From: Algoriphagus sp.
GTDB taxonomy: Bacteria; Bacteroidota; Bacteroidia; Cytophagales; Cyclobacteriaceae
NCBI GenBank assembly: GCA_021298245.1
Contig: JAJTDZ010000001.1
Span: forward strand, 1-64,000
DNA: 64,000 nt
Direction of reading: 5' to 3'
The notes below the pieces were generated by a model that had not been told where the DNA came from, made no database searches, and saw nothing but the letters and a program-made list of their open reading frames with translations. Made by a program: the position numbers and the translations under genes. Positions 1-10,114 of the stretch are shown one piece after another. The stretch's first letter is position 1. Each line of letters begins with the position of its first letter.

Positions 1-51
1 ACAGCCGATTGCGATCAATTGGTGGCTGCGTTAAAAGACATGGCAAAATAA
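1..51 (+). CDS. C-terminal fragment of an unidentified protein (…TADCDQLVAALKDMAK*)
   Basis: Open frame from the window edge to TAA at 49-51; too short to assign. Confidence 0.5.
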   Translation, partial: TADCDQLVAALKDMAK

Positions 52-404
52 TTTATTTTATATAAAAAAATCGCCCCTTTGTCTCAGCTTTTGCATTAGA
101 AACGGATTTTTTTTCTTTTTTTTTAAGTTTTTACCCAAATAACTTGCAATTCTTTGCTGTTCATACAACATTTGCACCCTTGTATGATGGCGATTACCCT
201 AAATCCTTTTCATCTTTCTCTTTCAGCTTTGATTCTCAAAGCTTTTGGGCTAAGGTTTGCCTCAATGCTAATAATTTTTTCGAGGCAGGCCTTCAGGGCT
301 TGACCCTTCGCATGTTCTTGTTTTCCTACGGGGAAAACACCACTAGCCATTTTAATTCCTTTAACAGTTCAAAATAACATCAGAGATGTTGTCCATTAAA
401 TCCT

Positions 405-959
405 ATGAGTGAAATTTCATTTATCATTTGTGTAGCAGATGCATCCCATAAGAAGTATTCCAGCCAAATCACTGCTGAAATGGAAAACTCAGCAAAGGCA
501 AGGGGTACGGGAATTGCTAAACGAAGCCCAGCCTATGTAGAGGCCAAAATGGAAGAAGGAAAAGCGGTGATCGCTCTTACCGAAACAGGTGTTTGGGCAG
601 GTTTTTGTTATATAGAAGCCTGGGGACACGGAAAATTTGTGGCCAATTCCGGCTTAATTGTTTCTCCAGAGTTTAGACAATCTGGGCTTGCTAGAAAAAT
701 AAAGCAAGAAGTATTTAAGTTAAGTCAACAAAAGTATCCAGAATCCAAAATTTTCGGTTTGACTACTGGAGCTGCGGTGATGAAAATTAATTCAGAATTG
801 GGTTATATCCCTGTTTCTTATGCAGACCTAACCGACGATGAGGAATTTTGGAAAGGATGTCAAAGTTGTGTCAACTTTGAGATTTTAATGTCTAAAAAAC
901 GCCAAAATTGCCTTTGCACAGCCATGTTATACGATCCCAAAACAAACAAGAAAGACTAA
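405..959 (+). CDS. GNAT-family N-acyltransferase at the head of the arginine operon
   Basis: GNAT-like core (SGLIVSPEFRQSGLARKIK…), 10 nt upstream of argG, C-terminal CxxC…CxC cysteines. Confidence 0.75.
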   Translation: MSEISFIICVADASHKKYSSQITAEMENSAKARGTGIAKRSPAYVEAKMEEGKAVIALTETGVWAGFCYIEAWGHGKFVANSGLIVSPEFRQSGLARKIKQEVFKLSQQKYPESKIFGLTTGAAVMKINSELGYIPVSYADLTDDEEFWKGCQSCVNFEILMSKKRQNCLCTAMLYDPKTNKKD

Positions 960-969
960 AAATCTAGGT

Positions 970-2160
970 ATGAAAAAAGTAGTTTTAGCCTATAGTGGTG
1001 GTCTAGATACCACCTTTTGTGCCCTTCACCTTTCCAAAGACCTAGGTTATGAAGTCCACGCAGCATTGGTAGATACAGGAGGATTTTCAAAGGATGAATT
1101 ACTTGAAATCCAAGGTAGAGCAGAGGTATTGGGGATTGCCTCATTTAGAGTCTTGGAGGTCAAAGAAGTTTATTATCAACAGGTAATCAAGTACTTGATT
1201 TTTGGCAATGTTTTAAAAAACGATACCTATCCCCTATCCGTCTCAGCCGAGCGTATTGTTCAAGCTACATCTTTAGCTGAATATGCACTTTCTGTAGGAG
1301 CTGAGGCAGTAGCGCATGGATCTACGGGTGCTGGCAATGATCAAGTTCGTTTTGATATGATTTTCCACATCCTTGCCCCAGAATTACAAATTATCACCCC
1401 CATTCGAGATCTCAAGCTTTCTAGACAGGAAGAAATAGATTACCTCAAACAGCATGGAGTGGAAATGAATTTTGAGAAGGCAGCCTACTCGGTTAACAAA
1501 GGAATTTGGGGTACTTCTGTGGGAGGAAAAGAGACCTTGAGCTCCTCTGATTTTCTTCCAGAAGAGGCTTGGCCCACTCCAGTAAGTAAAAAAGATCCTT
1601 CTGAAGTTACTTTAGAATTTGTGGAAGGGGAATTGCTTGCTTGCAACGGAACTAGGTATTCTAGCCCGGTAGAAGCCATTCTTCAGCTATCGGCATTGGC
1701 CGCACCGTATGGAATAGGAAGAGATATTCATGTGGGGGATACCATTATTGGAATTAAAGGAAGAGTAGGATTTGAAGCTGCTGCTCCCCTCATCATAATC
1801 AAAGCGCACCACCTGCTAGAAAAACATACCCTAACCAAATGGCAATTGTCTTGGAAAAAGCAAGTAGCCGAATTCTATGGCAACCATTTGCACGAAGGCC
1901 ATTATTTGGATCCCGTCATGCGCAACCTAGAAGTTTTTTTAAAAGACACCCAAAAATATGTGACGGGGGAAGTACGGGTGTTGCTTCAACCCTACAGATT
2001 TACCTTACTGGGAATCAAATCGGAATTTGATTTGATGTCTTCCAAATTTGGATCTTATGGTGAGATGAATAAGGGATACACAGGGGAAGATGTGAAAGGG
2101 TTTACTAGAATTGTAGGTAACCAAACAGCCATTTTCCACAAAGTCACACGAAAGCCATGA
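970..2160 (+). CDS. argG: Argininosuccinate synthase
   Basis: N-terminal VLAYSGGLDTT P-loop motif; arg operon context. Confidence 0.95.
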   Translation: MKKVVLAYSGGLDTTFCALHLSKDLGYEVHAALVDTGGFSKDELLEIQGRAEVLGIASFRVLEVKEVYYQQVIKYLIFGNVLKNDTYPLSVSAERIVQATSLAEYALSVGAEAVAHGSTGAGNDQVRFDMIFHILAPELQIITPIRDLKLSRQEEIDYLKQHGVEMNFEKAAYSVNKGIWGTSVGGKETLSSSDFLPEEAWPTPVSKKDPSEVTLEFVEGELLACNGTRYSSPVEAILQLSALAAPYGIGRDIHVGDTIIGIKGRVGFEAAAPLIIIKAHHLLEKHTLTKWQLSWKKQVAEFYGNHLHEGHYLDPVMRNLEVFLKDTQKYVTGEVRVLLQPYRFTLLGIKSEFDLMSSKFGSYGEMNKGYTGEDVKGFTRIVGNQTAIFHKVTRKP

Positions 2161-3125
2161 AGACTATTCGAACAGCCATAGTAGGAGGAGCAGGCTACAC
2201 TGGAGGGGAGCTAATACGTCTACTAATTCATCATCCCATTTGTGAATTGGTTTGTATCCAATCTTCGAGTCAGAAAGGAAAAAAAATTACTGAGGTGCAC
2301 TCGGATTTATTGGGTGAATCAGATCTGGTATTCTCTGAAAACCTTCCTGTAGAGCACTTGGATGCTGTATTTCTTTGTTTACCTCATGGAGAAGCAGTTA
2401 CATTTTTAACTAGCTATTCCTTGGCTCCAAGCACGGTAGTGATCGATCTTTCTCACGATTTTAGAGATGAATCCCAGGGTTTTACTTACGGATTGCCCGA
2501 GGTGAATAAGAAAAAAATCAAAGCTTCTAAAAAAATTGCAAATCCTGGATGTTTTGCAACGGCTATACAACTGGCCCTTGCTCCTGCTGTACAGCAGGCT
2601 TGGATCAAGGAAAACGTTCATGTGACCGGAATTACAGGGTCAACCGGTGCAGGAAAAGGCTTATCAGAAACCACACACTTTAGTTACCGGTCTGGTAATA
2701 TTTCAGTTTACAAGGTATTCGTACACCAACACCTGAAGGAAATTAAAAGAACATTTCGTCAGTTGCAGGATAAGGTTTCACCGGAAATTCTATTTGTTCC
2801 GTATCGCGGAAATTTTACCCGTGGGATTTGGGTAACGGCCTACTTTCCCTTTGCAGGAACCTTAAGCGAAGCTCTAGCCACTTATCATAATTTCTATCAA
2901 GATGCTGCATTTACTCACATATCTGCTCAGGAGATTCATCTAAAACAGGTGATCAATACCAATAATTGCGTACTTCATCTTCAACAAGAAGCAGGACAAC
3001 TAATCATCCATGCAGTACTTGATAATTTGTTGAAGGGAGCTTCTGGTCAAGCCGTACAAAACTTTAATCTTGCCTTTGGTCTAGACGAAGGGATGGGGCT
3101 CAAGTTGAAGCCCAGTGTTTATTAG
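2157..3125 (+). CDS. argC: N-acetyl/N-succinyl-gamma-glutamyl-phosphate reductase
   Basis: AIVGGAGYTGGELIRLL, NPGCFATA motif; 4-nt overlap with argG. Confidence 0.95.
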   Translation: MKTIRTAIVGGAGYTGGELIRLLIHHPICELVCIQSSSQKGKKITEVHSDLLGESDLVFSENLPVEHLDAVFLCLPHGEAVTFLTSYSLAPSTVVIDLSHDFRDESQGFTYGLPEVNKKKIKASKKIANPGCFATAIQLALAPAVQQAWIKENVHVTGITGSTGAGKGLSETTHFSYRSGNISVYKVFVHQHLKEIKRTFRQLQDKVSPEILFVPYRGNFTRGIWVTAYFPFAGTLSEALATYHNFYQDAAFTHISAQEIHLKQVINTNNCVLHLQQEAGQLIIHAVLDNLLKGASGQAVQNFNLAFGLDEGMGLKLKPSVY

Positions 3126-3151
3126 TTCTATGTTCAGCAACCTCACAAAAG

Positions 3152-4285
3152 ATGAAACTATTTGATGTATATCCGCTTATCCCCGTCACCATTGTGCGTG
3201 CTGAAGGGAGTCGTCTATGGGATGACGAGGGTACAGAGTACCTCGATCTTTATGGAGGTCACGCGGTCATTTCCATAGGACATAGCCATCCGCATTACGT
3301 GAAAAGAATCAGCGAACAGCTTTCTTCCCTCGGTTTTTATTCCAATTCCATTCAAATCCCCATACAGCAAGCCTTAGCCAACAAATTGGCTGAGCAATCT
3401 TGTCTTCACGAATACCAATTGTTTTTAGTCAACTCAGGCGCAGAAGCCAATGAGAATGCTATAAAAATGGCTTCTTTTTCAACTCAAAAATCAGGATTTA
3501 TTTCTTTCTCAGGAGCCTTTCATGGGAGGACTTCGGCTGCCGTTGCATTAACCGATAATCCCAAATTGATCGCTCCCTGCAATGCGAGAGAAGATTTTCA
3601 TATTCTTCCTTGGGGGGATTTGGAAGCAGTAGAAAAAGTACTTGCTAAAAATTCAATCGCTGGCATCCTAATCGAAGGTATCCAAGGAGTAGGTGGCATA
3701 CAAGTTCCAAGGCCTGAATTCCTTTTGGGTTTAGCCAAACTAGCCAAGCAATGGGGAGCGAAGTTGATTTTGGATGAAGTGCAGTCTGGGTATGGAAGAA
3801 CGGGCCGTTTCTTTGCGCATCAATGGGTAGATGGTTTTCAACCTGACCTTATCACCGTTGCCAAAGGAATGGGGAATGGATTTCCCCTAGGGGGGCTTCT
3901 TTTATCTCCTGAATTCAAGCCCAGTTATGGTCTCCTTGGTACCACTTTTGGAGGAAATCATGTGGCTTGTGCTGCGGGCTTAGCCGTTTTGGAAGTAATG
4001 GAAAAGGAAAAATTACAAGAGAATGCATTACTACTTGGGGAAAAATTGATGGCGGCCTTGAAGTCCGTACCTGGAGTGAAGGAAGTGAGAGGAAAAGGAC
4101 TGATGGTCGGAATTGATTTGGATCGCGATGCAGCACCCGTTCGTAACGAATTGGTTAGTAGATTTAAGATTTTTACTGGTTCTGCCGCCACCAAGGAAAC
4201 GATCCGGATTCTTCCCCCTTTGTCTATACAATGGAATCAACTACATTCGTTTGTAGATGCCCTAAAGCAGGCGTTAAACAGTTAA
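3152..4285 (+). CDS. argD: Acetyl(succinyl)ornithine aminotransferase
   Basis: Class III aminotransferase; NSGAEANENAIK, LDEVQSGYGRTG, AKGMGNGFPLG. Confidence 0.92.
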   Translation: MKLFDVYPLIPVTIVRAEGSRLWDDEGTEYLDLYGGHAVISIGHSHPHYVKRISEQLSSLGFYSNSIQIPIQQALANKLAEQSCLHEYQLFLVNSGAEANENAIKMASFSTQKSGFISFSGAFHGRTSAAVALTDNPKLIAPCNAREDFHILPWGDLEAVEKVLAKNSIAGILIEGIQGVGGIQVPRPEFLLGLAKLAKQWGAKLILDEVQSGYGRTGRFFAHQWVDGFQPDLITVAKGMGNGFPLGGLLLSPEFKPSYGLLGTTFGGNHVACAAGLAVLEVMEKEKLQENALLLGEKLMAALKSVPGVKEVRGKGLMVGIDLDRDAAPVRNELVSRFKIFTGSAATKETIRILPPLSIQWNQLHSFVDALKQALNS

Positions 4286-4308
4286 TTGGATAATGATTTT
4301 TTAAAAAA

Positions 4309-5277
4309 ATGAGCATGAAGCACTTTATTCAATTCGAATCCAAAGACCTTGGAGAAAAGCTACTAAACTTGGCTTTGGCCTATAAGGCAAATCCTAGAAG
4401 GGATGATCACAAGGGAATAGGTAAACGTGTGGGTTGTATTTTCTTGAATCCTTCCCTTCGTACAAGAGTTTCTACGCAAATTGCTGCACAGCATCTTGGG
4501 ATGGAGGCCATGGTACTCAACATGGATAAAGAAGGTTGGGCCTTGGAAATGCAAGAAGGAGCTATTATGAATAAAGGTTCTGTGGAGCATATTAAAGATG
4601 CAGCAGCAGTTTTAGGAAATTATTTTGATATCCTGGCCATACGAGCTTTTCCTACCTTGAATAATAAGGAAGAAGATACTACAGATTACGTTTTGCACCA
4701 GTTTATGAAGTACAGTGGAGTGCCCGTTGTAAGTTTGGAATCTGCTATTCGCCATCCCCTACAGAGTTTAGCAGATCAAATTACAATAGCCGAATGTGCT
4801 CCAGTGCAAAGAAAACCCAAAGTAGTTTTGACTTGGGCTCCCCATATAAAAGCAATTCCTCACGCCGTAGCCAATAGTTTTTCAGAATGGACGGTGGGTA
4901 TGGGACACGAGCTCACCATAGTACATCCCGAAGGATACGAATTGGATCCGAAGTTTACCCAAGGAGCAACTATAAGTTATGATTTAAATAAATCATTACA
5001 AGATGCTGATTTTGTGTATATTAAAAATTGGTCAGCGTTCAATGATTATGGAAAAATCTTGTGTACAGACGAGCGCTGGATGCTAACCGAAAAGCACTTG
5101 AGCAAGTCACCTGAGGCAAAAATCATGCATTGCTTGCCTGTTAGAAGAAATGTAGAGTTGTCGGATGAACTTTTGGATGGAAACAGATCTTTGGTCCAAT
5201 TGCAAGCAAAAAATAGGATATATGCCGCCCAGGCTGTGCTCAGCACTATGGTAGATAGTTTAACAGGAATCAAGTAA
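4309..5277 (+). CDS. argF': N-acyl-ornithine carbamoyltransferase, probably N-succinylornithine type (ArgF')
   Basis: FLNPSLRTRVST carbamoyl-phosphate motif, HPLQSLAD, HCLPVRRN; resembles Bacteroides SOTCase. Confidence 0.9.
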   Translation: MSMKHFIQFESKDLGEKLLNLALAYKANPRRDDHKGIGKRVGCIFLNPSLRTRVSTQIAAQHLGMEAMVLNMDKEGWALEMQEGAIMNKGSVEHIKDAAAVLGNYFDILAIRAFPTLNNKEEDTTDYVLHQFMKYSGVPVVSLESAIRHPLQSLADQITIAECAPVQRKPKVVLTWAPHIKAIPHAVANSFSEWTVGMGHELTIVHPEGYELDPKFTQGATISYDLNKSLQDADFVYIKNWSAFNDYGKILCTDERWMLTEKHLSKSPEAKIMHCLPVRRNVELSDELLDGNRSLVQLQAKNRIYAAQAVLSTMVDSLTGIK

Positions 5278-5278
5278 A

Positions 5279-6079
5279 ATGAAACTTTCAATCGTCAAAA
5301 TTGGAGGCAATGTCATTGATTTTCCAGAAGAGCTGGAGGAATTCATCACTATTTTCGCAAAGCTACCTGGACCGAAAGTGCTGGTGCATGGAGGAGGAAT
5401 CATGGCTTCTAGGTTTGGGGAAAGTTTGGGAATCATGCCTGAGATGGTGGACGGAAGAAGAATCACGGATAAGGACACCTTGGACATCGTCACCATGGTC
5501 TATGCGGGTTTAATCAATAAAAACTTGGTAGCAAAGCTGCAGTCAAGTAAAGTAAATGCCCTTGGGCTAACTGGAGCAGATGGGAATTTGATTCAATCCG
5601 TCAAGCGCCCTGTAAAAGGAATAGATTATGGTTTTGTGGGGGATATTCAAAAAGTAAATGTGGATTTTCTTTCCATTCTACTTCAAGGGGGGATGGTCCC
5701 TGTACTCAATGCCATTACTCATGATAAGAAGGGACAGTTATTAAACACCAATGCAGATTCTGTCGCTTCTGCCGTTGCCACGAGTTTGGCAAAGGACCAT
5801 TTGGTAGATCTTTATTTCTGTTTCAACAAAGCGGGGGTATTGGTGGACGAGAAAAATGAGCAATCCATCATTCCATTGATCAATGAGGATATTTACGGGG
5901 AACTTAGAAAAGAAAATGTGATCCATTCGGGAATGATTCCAAAGTTGGACAATGCTTTTGATGCCTTAGGTAAGGGAGTTCAGCGGGTTTGGATTGGAAA
6001 AGCTGAAAATTTGGCAATGGCATTCAAGGGTAAACTGGCAGGTACCATTATCGAACGACAACGATACGACTTGTACTGA
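5279..6079 (+). CDS. argB: Acetyl(succinyl)glutamate kinase
   Basis: KIGGNVID, VHGGG, GLTGADGNLI; operon context. Confidence 0.93.
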   Translation: MKLSIVKIGGNVIDFPEELEEFITIFAKLPGPKVLVHGGGIMASRFGESLGIMPEMVDGRRITDKDTLDIVTMVYAGLINKNLVAKLQSSKVNALGLTGADGNLIQSVKRPVKGIDYGFVGDIQKVNVDFLSILLQGGMVPVLNAITHDKKGQLLNTNADSVASAVATSLAKDHLVDLYFCFNKAGVLVDEKNEQSIIPLINEDIYGELRKENVIHSGMIPKLDNAFDALGKGVQRVWIGKAENLAMAFKGKLAGTIIERQRYDLY

Positions 6080-7161
6080 TGGAAAATTCAGCCCAAGAAG
6101 CCATACAGGTATTGAAGCAATTTATTGCAATCCCCTCTTTTTCTACCCAAGAAAAAGAAGCGGCTGATCTAATTGAATCCCTGCTGCACCAAAAAGGTTT
6201 CTCTTGCCAAAGAGAAGGAAATAATGTATGGGCTTTTGTCAAGGCATTTGACCCTTCCCTACCGACCATTTGGCTTAATTCTCACCACGATACCGTCAAA
6301 CCAAATACGGGTTATACTAGGGATCCCTTTTCACCAGAAATAGAATCAGGTAAGCTGTATGGTCTTGGCGCCAACGATGCAGGAGCATCTTTAATTGCGT
6401 TACTTTTTGCGTTTATTGAGCAAAGCCAAAAGCCTCTTCCCTACAATCTCCTCTTTATTGCATCAGCAGAGGAGGAAATTTCTGGGCAAGAAGGAATGTC
6501 TAGTTTGATTCCCTTGCTCCCTCCTGCTGAACTTGTACTCGTTGGGGAGCCCACCCAAATGAAATTAGCAGTTGCCGAAAAAGGCTTGCTGGTAGTGGAT
6601 GCGGAGATTCAGGGAAAAGCTGGTCATGCAGCTAGAGAAGAAGGTATCAATGCTATTTATGTAGCTTTAGAAGATTTGGAGATCATCCGAAACTTTCAAT
6701 TCAAAAAAAGTTCGCCTTATTTAGGAAAATCTAAAGTGAGTTGTACGGTAATACAAGCCGGAGAGCAACACAATACAGTACCCGATCTTTGTAGGTATGT
6801 ATTGGATATACGAGTCACCGAGGTCTACAGTCACGAAGAAGCCCTAGAAGAATTGAGATCCGTATTAAAAGCTGATCTTAAGCCCAGATCACTTCGACTC
6901 CGTTCTTCTTATCTACCAAAAGACCATCTTATGTTTGAGGTAGCTCGGCAATTAGAACTAGATACCTTTGGTAGTCCTACCCTTTCGGATCAGGCGTTGA
7001 TACCCTATCCCTCTGTGAAAATAGGTCCTGGAGATTCCTCTCGTTCACATACTGCAGATGAATATATTTTTATTGATGAGGTAAAAGAAGGTATTCTAGG
7101 ATACTTACATATCCTAGATGAATATGCTCGGCTCAAAAGAATTAACCCCAAATCACTATGA
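6079..7161 (+). CDS. argE: M20-family deacylase (N-acetyl/succinyl-citrulline or -ornithine deacylase)
   Basis: LNSHHDTVKP, ASAEEEISGQEG M20 metallopeptidase motifs; 1-nt overlap with argB. Confidence 0.85.
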   Translation: MENSAQEAIQVLKQFIAIPSFSTQEKEAADLIESLLHQKGFSCQREGNNVWAFVKAFDPSLPTIWLNSHHDTVKPNTGYTRDPFSPEIESGKLYGLGANDAGASLIALLFAFIEQSQKPLPYNLLFIASAEEEISGQEGMSSLIPLLPPAELVLVGEPTQMKLAVAEKGLLVVDAEIQGKAGHAAREEGINAIYVALEDLEIIRNFQFKKSSPYLGKSKVSCTVIQAGEQHNTVPDLCRYVLDIRVTEVYSHEEALEELRSVLKADLKPRSLRLRSSYLPKDHLMFEVARQLELDTFGSPTLSDQALIPYPSVKIGPGDSSRSHTADEYIFIDEVKEGILGYLHILDEYARLKRINPKSL

Positions 7162-8492
7162 AACTTTGGCAAAAATCCACCTTATCTAAAAGGGAAGTAG
7201 ATCAATTTACCATTGGAAAAGATCCAGAGTTCGACCTTTTGTTAGCTCCCTTTGATGTTTTAGGATCTATGGCGCATGCCTCCATGCTAAGAAGTATTGG
7301 GTTATTGAGTCAGGCGGAAAACCAAATCCTGCAAAAGGGGTTGAAGAAAATTTACTTAGAAATACAGACCAACTCCTTTAAAATCGATCCTGGAGTAGAA
7401 GATGTACACTCTCAAATTGAGCTCTTACTTACCAAAAGGTATGGAGAAGTTGGAAAAAAGTTGCACAGTGGAAGAAGCAGAAATGATCAGGTCGCAGTAG
7501 CCCTAAAGCTTTACTATCGAAGTGCCATTCAGGAACTGGTTGCTGAAATTCAACAGCTTTCCACGCTATTACTTGAACTAGCAGAAAAGCATAAAAATGA
7601 TCTGATGCCGGGCTATACACACACCCAATTGGCCATGCCCTCCTCCTTTGGCTTATGGTTTTCAGCTTTTGCTGAGGGTCTTAGTGAAGATTTGGGCTTG
7701 ATTCAAATGGCTTTTGAGCTCTGCAATAAAAATCCTCTAGGATCTGCAGCTGGGTACGGCTCTAGTTTTCCATTGGATCGAAACTTGACCACCAGGCTTT
7801 TAGGCTTTGAAGACTTACATCACAATGTAATAAATGCCCAAGCGAGCAGAGGCAAGACCGAAAAAACTTTGTCTTTTGCCTTGGCTGGGTTAGCAGGTAC
7901 CTTGAACAAATTAGCTTCAGACACATGTCTATTTTCCAATCCTCATTTTGGATTTATTTCATTTCCTGAGGAGTTGACTACGGGCAGTAGCATCATGCCT
8001 CATAAGAAAAATTTAGATGTATTTGAACTTATACGAGCAAAGACCAACCAGATTCAAGGCGTACCCACTACGATAACCCAACTTCTTACCAATTTAATTT
8101 CAGGGTACCATAGGGATATGCAGGTTCTCAAGGAGGAAATTTTTCCAGCCCTAGAGCGCATGAAGTCTTGTTTGCAGATGAGCACCTTTATGCTTCGTGA
8201 AATTCAGGTCAAAAAGGGAATTTTAGAAGACCCGTTTTATGCTCACTTATTTTCCGTAGAAGAAGTGAATGCCTTGGTTTTGCAAGGCATTCCTTTTAGA
8301 GATGCATACCAGCAAATTGGAAAAGCTATAGAAGAACAGCGGTTTTTCCCGGATCAAAAAAAAGTAATGCACAGCCACGAAGGCAGTATAGGAAATCTGT
8401 GTTTACCAGAAATTCAAAGCAAAATTTCTAAAAAAGTGGCTGCATTTGACTTTCAAAAAATTGAAAAAGCAATTTCAAAGCTATTGGCTTAA
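7158..8492 (+). CDS. argH: Argininosuccinate lyase
   Basis: GRSRNDQVA, GSSIMPHKKN signature. Confidence 0.95.
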   Translation: MKLWQKSTLSKREVDQFTIGKDPEFDLLLAPFDVLGSMAHASMLRSIGLLSQAENQILQKGLKKIYLEIQTNSFKIDPGVEDVHSQIELLLTKRYGEVGKKLHSGRSRNDQVAVALKLYYRSAIQELVAEIQQLSTLLLELAEKHKNDLMPGYTHTQLAMPSSFGLWFSAFAEGLSEDLGLIQMAFELCNKNPLGSAAGYGSSFPLDRNLTTRLLGFEDLHHNVINAQASRGKTEKTLSFALAGLAGTLNKLASDTCLFSNPHFGFISFPEELTTGSSIMPHKKNLDVFELIRAKTNQIQGVPTTITQLLTNLISGYHRDMQVLKEEIFPALERMKSCLQMSTFMLREIQVKKGILEDPFYAHLFSVEEVNALVLQGIPFRDAYQQIGKAIEEQRFFPDQKKVMHSHEGSIGNLCLPEIQSKISKKVAAFDFQKIEKAISKLLA

Positions 8493-8572
8493 TAATTCGT
8501 TTCTACTTTTAAAATAGGGATTTTCTTCTATCTTAGCTGAAAAGTTCACCATCAAACTTTTATCAAGACGTT

Positions 8573-10114
8573 ATGTCTCCACCATTGAATGAAATTTTTA
8601 AGTACGATTTAAAATCAAGCTTTGTAGTTTTTTTAGTTGCTCTACCCCTGTGTTTGGGAATTGCAGTAGCCAGTGGAGCACCACCCATTTCAGGATTAAT
8701 TGCTGGAATTGTGGGAGGTATTGTAGTAGGCTCGCTATCAAAATCCCAGGTATCAGTGAGTGGGCCTGCTGCAGGGCTTACAGTTATTGTTTTAGACTCA
8801 ATTACTAGCATGGGTTCTTTCCCCTTATTTCTAGGGGCTTTGGTTGTGGCTGGCTTACTTCAACTCATTTTTGGCTTATTAAAAGCTGGTGTATTATCCT
8901 ACTATTTTCCACTATCTGTCATCAAAGGAATGCTTGCAGCCATTGGGTTAATTTTAATTCTAAAGCAAATTCCACATGCCTTGGGTTACGATAAAGATTT
9001 CTTAGGTGACTTTGCTTTTCTCCAACCCGATCAACATAACACCTTTACTGAAATTTTTTATGCCTTTCAATATTTTAGTCCCGGTGCCATCCCCATAATA
9101 TTAGTAGCACTTTTTTTTGTAATTACATTTGACTTACCTGCAGTAAAGAATCATAAATTATTTGGAAAAATTCCGGGAGCTCTTTTAGCGGTAATTAGCA
9201 GTGTTCTAATTAATTTCATTTATCAAGAATTAAAACCAGAATGGGCTTTAGATAATGAACATTTAGTAACAATCCCTATTTTTTCAAATTGGAGCAACTT
9301 TTCTTCATTACTAATATTCCCAGATTTCTCCACGATTTCTACATCACTTTTTTGGTCTGTTGCAGGCACGTTAGCAGTCATAGGAAGTGTTGAAACGTTA
9401 CTTTCTATAGAAGCGGGAGATAAAATGGATCCTTATAAACGCAAAACCCCAGCAAGTAGAGAACTTATTGCTCAAGGAATTGGTAATTCCATATCTGGTT
9501 TTTTAGGAGGCTTACCGCTAACAGCTGTGATCGTAAGAACTTCCGCCAATATTGAATCTGGTGCTAGATCTAATAAATCTACCATATTACATGGTATTTT
9601 ACTTTTGATTTTAGTTTTTAGTATCCCTAATTTACTCAACAAAATCCCTTTAAGTGGCTTGGCGGCTGTTTTACTTTTAGTTGGATACAAATTGGCTAAG
9701 CCTTCCTTATTTATTCAGCAATACAAGAAAGGCTGGAATCAATTTTTACCTTTTTTTGGGACCATATTGGCTATCCTGCTAACCGATCTTTTGATAGGAA
9801 TTGGTATAGGACTAATTTTTGGTTTATTCTTTGTTGTTAAATCAAATTTTCACCGGGCAGTTTCTATCACAGAAAGAAATGGAAACTATCTTGTTAAGTT
9901 TCAAAAGGATGTTTCATTTTTGAATAAGGCTATTCTTGTGGAAATGTTAAATACTATTCCCAAAGGAAGTGATGTCATCATAAATGCAACTATGGCAAGT
10001 TACATCGACCATGATATACAAGACGTAATAAATACTTTTATTGACAATGCAGAGTCTAACAAAATGAATTTAACTGTAGAAGGCTATAATCCCTACGCTT
10101 CCAAACTCATATGA
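8573..10114 (+). CDS. SulP-family anion (sulfate/bicarbonate) transporter
   Basis: SulP transmembrane core (GLIAGIVGGIVVGSLSKSQVSVSGPAAGLTV) with a C-terminal STAS-like region. Confidence 0.88.
   Translation: MSPPLNEIFKYDLKSSFVVFLVALPLCLGIAVASGAPPISGLIAGIVGGIVVGSLSKSQVSVSGPAAGLTVIVLDSITSMGSFPLFLGALVVAGLLQLIFGLLKAGVLSYYFPLSVIKGMLAAIGLILILKQIPHALGYDKDFLGDFAFLQPDQHNTFTEIFYAFQYFSPGAIPIILVALFFVITFDLPAVKNHKLFGKIPGALLAVISSVLINFIYQELKPEWALDNEHLVTIPIFSNWSNFSSLLIFPDFSTISTSLFWSVAGTLAVIGSVETLLSIEAGDKMDPYKRKTPASRELIAQGIGNSISGFLGGLPLTAVIVRTSANIESGARSNKSTILHGILLLILVFSIPNLLNKIPLSGLAAVLLLVGYKLAKPSLFIQQYKKGWNQFLPFFGTILAILLTDLLIGIGIGLIFGLFFVVKSNFHRAVSITERNGNYLVKFQKDVSFLNKAILVEMLNTIPKGSDVIINATMASYIDHDIQDVINTFIDNAESNKMNLTVEGYNPYASKLI

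Noticed and set aside
144-377. 77-aa + strand ORF before the GNAT gene
   Set aside because: TTG start, Phe/Ser-rich low-complexity translation with no domain character; a competing small minus-strand ORF overlaps it.
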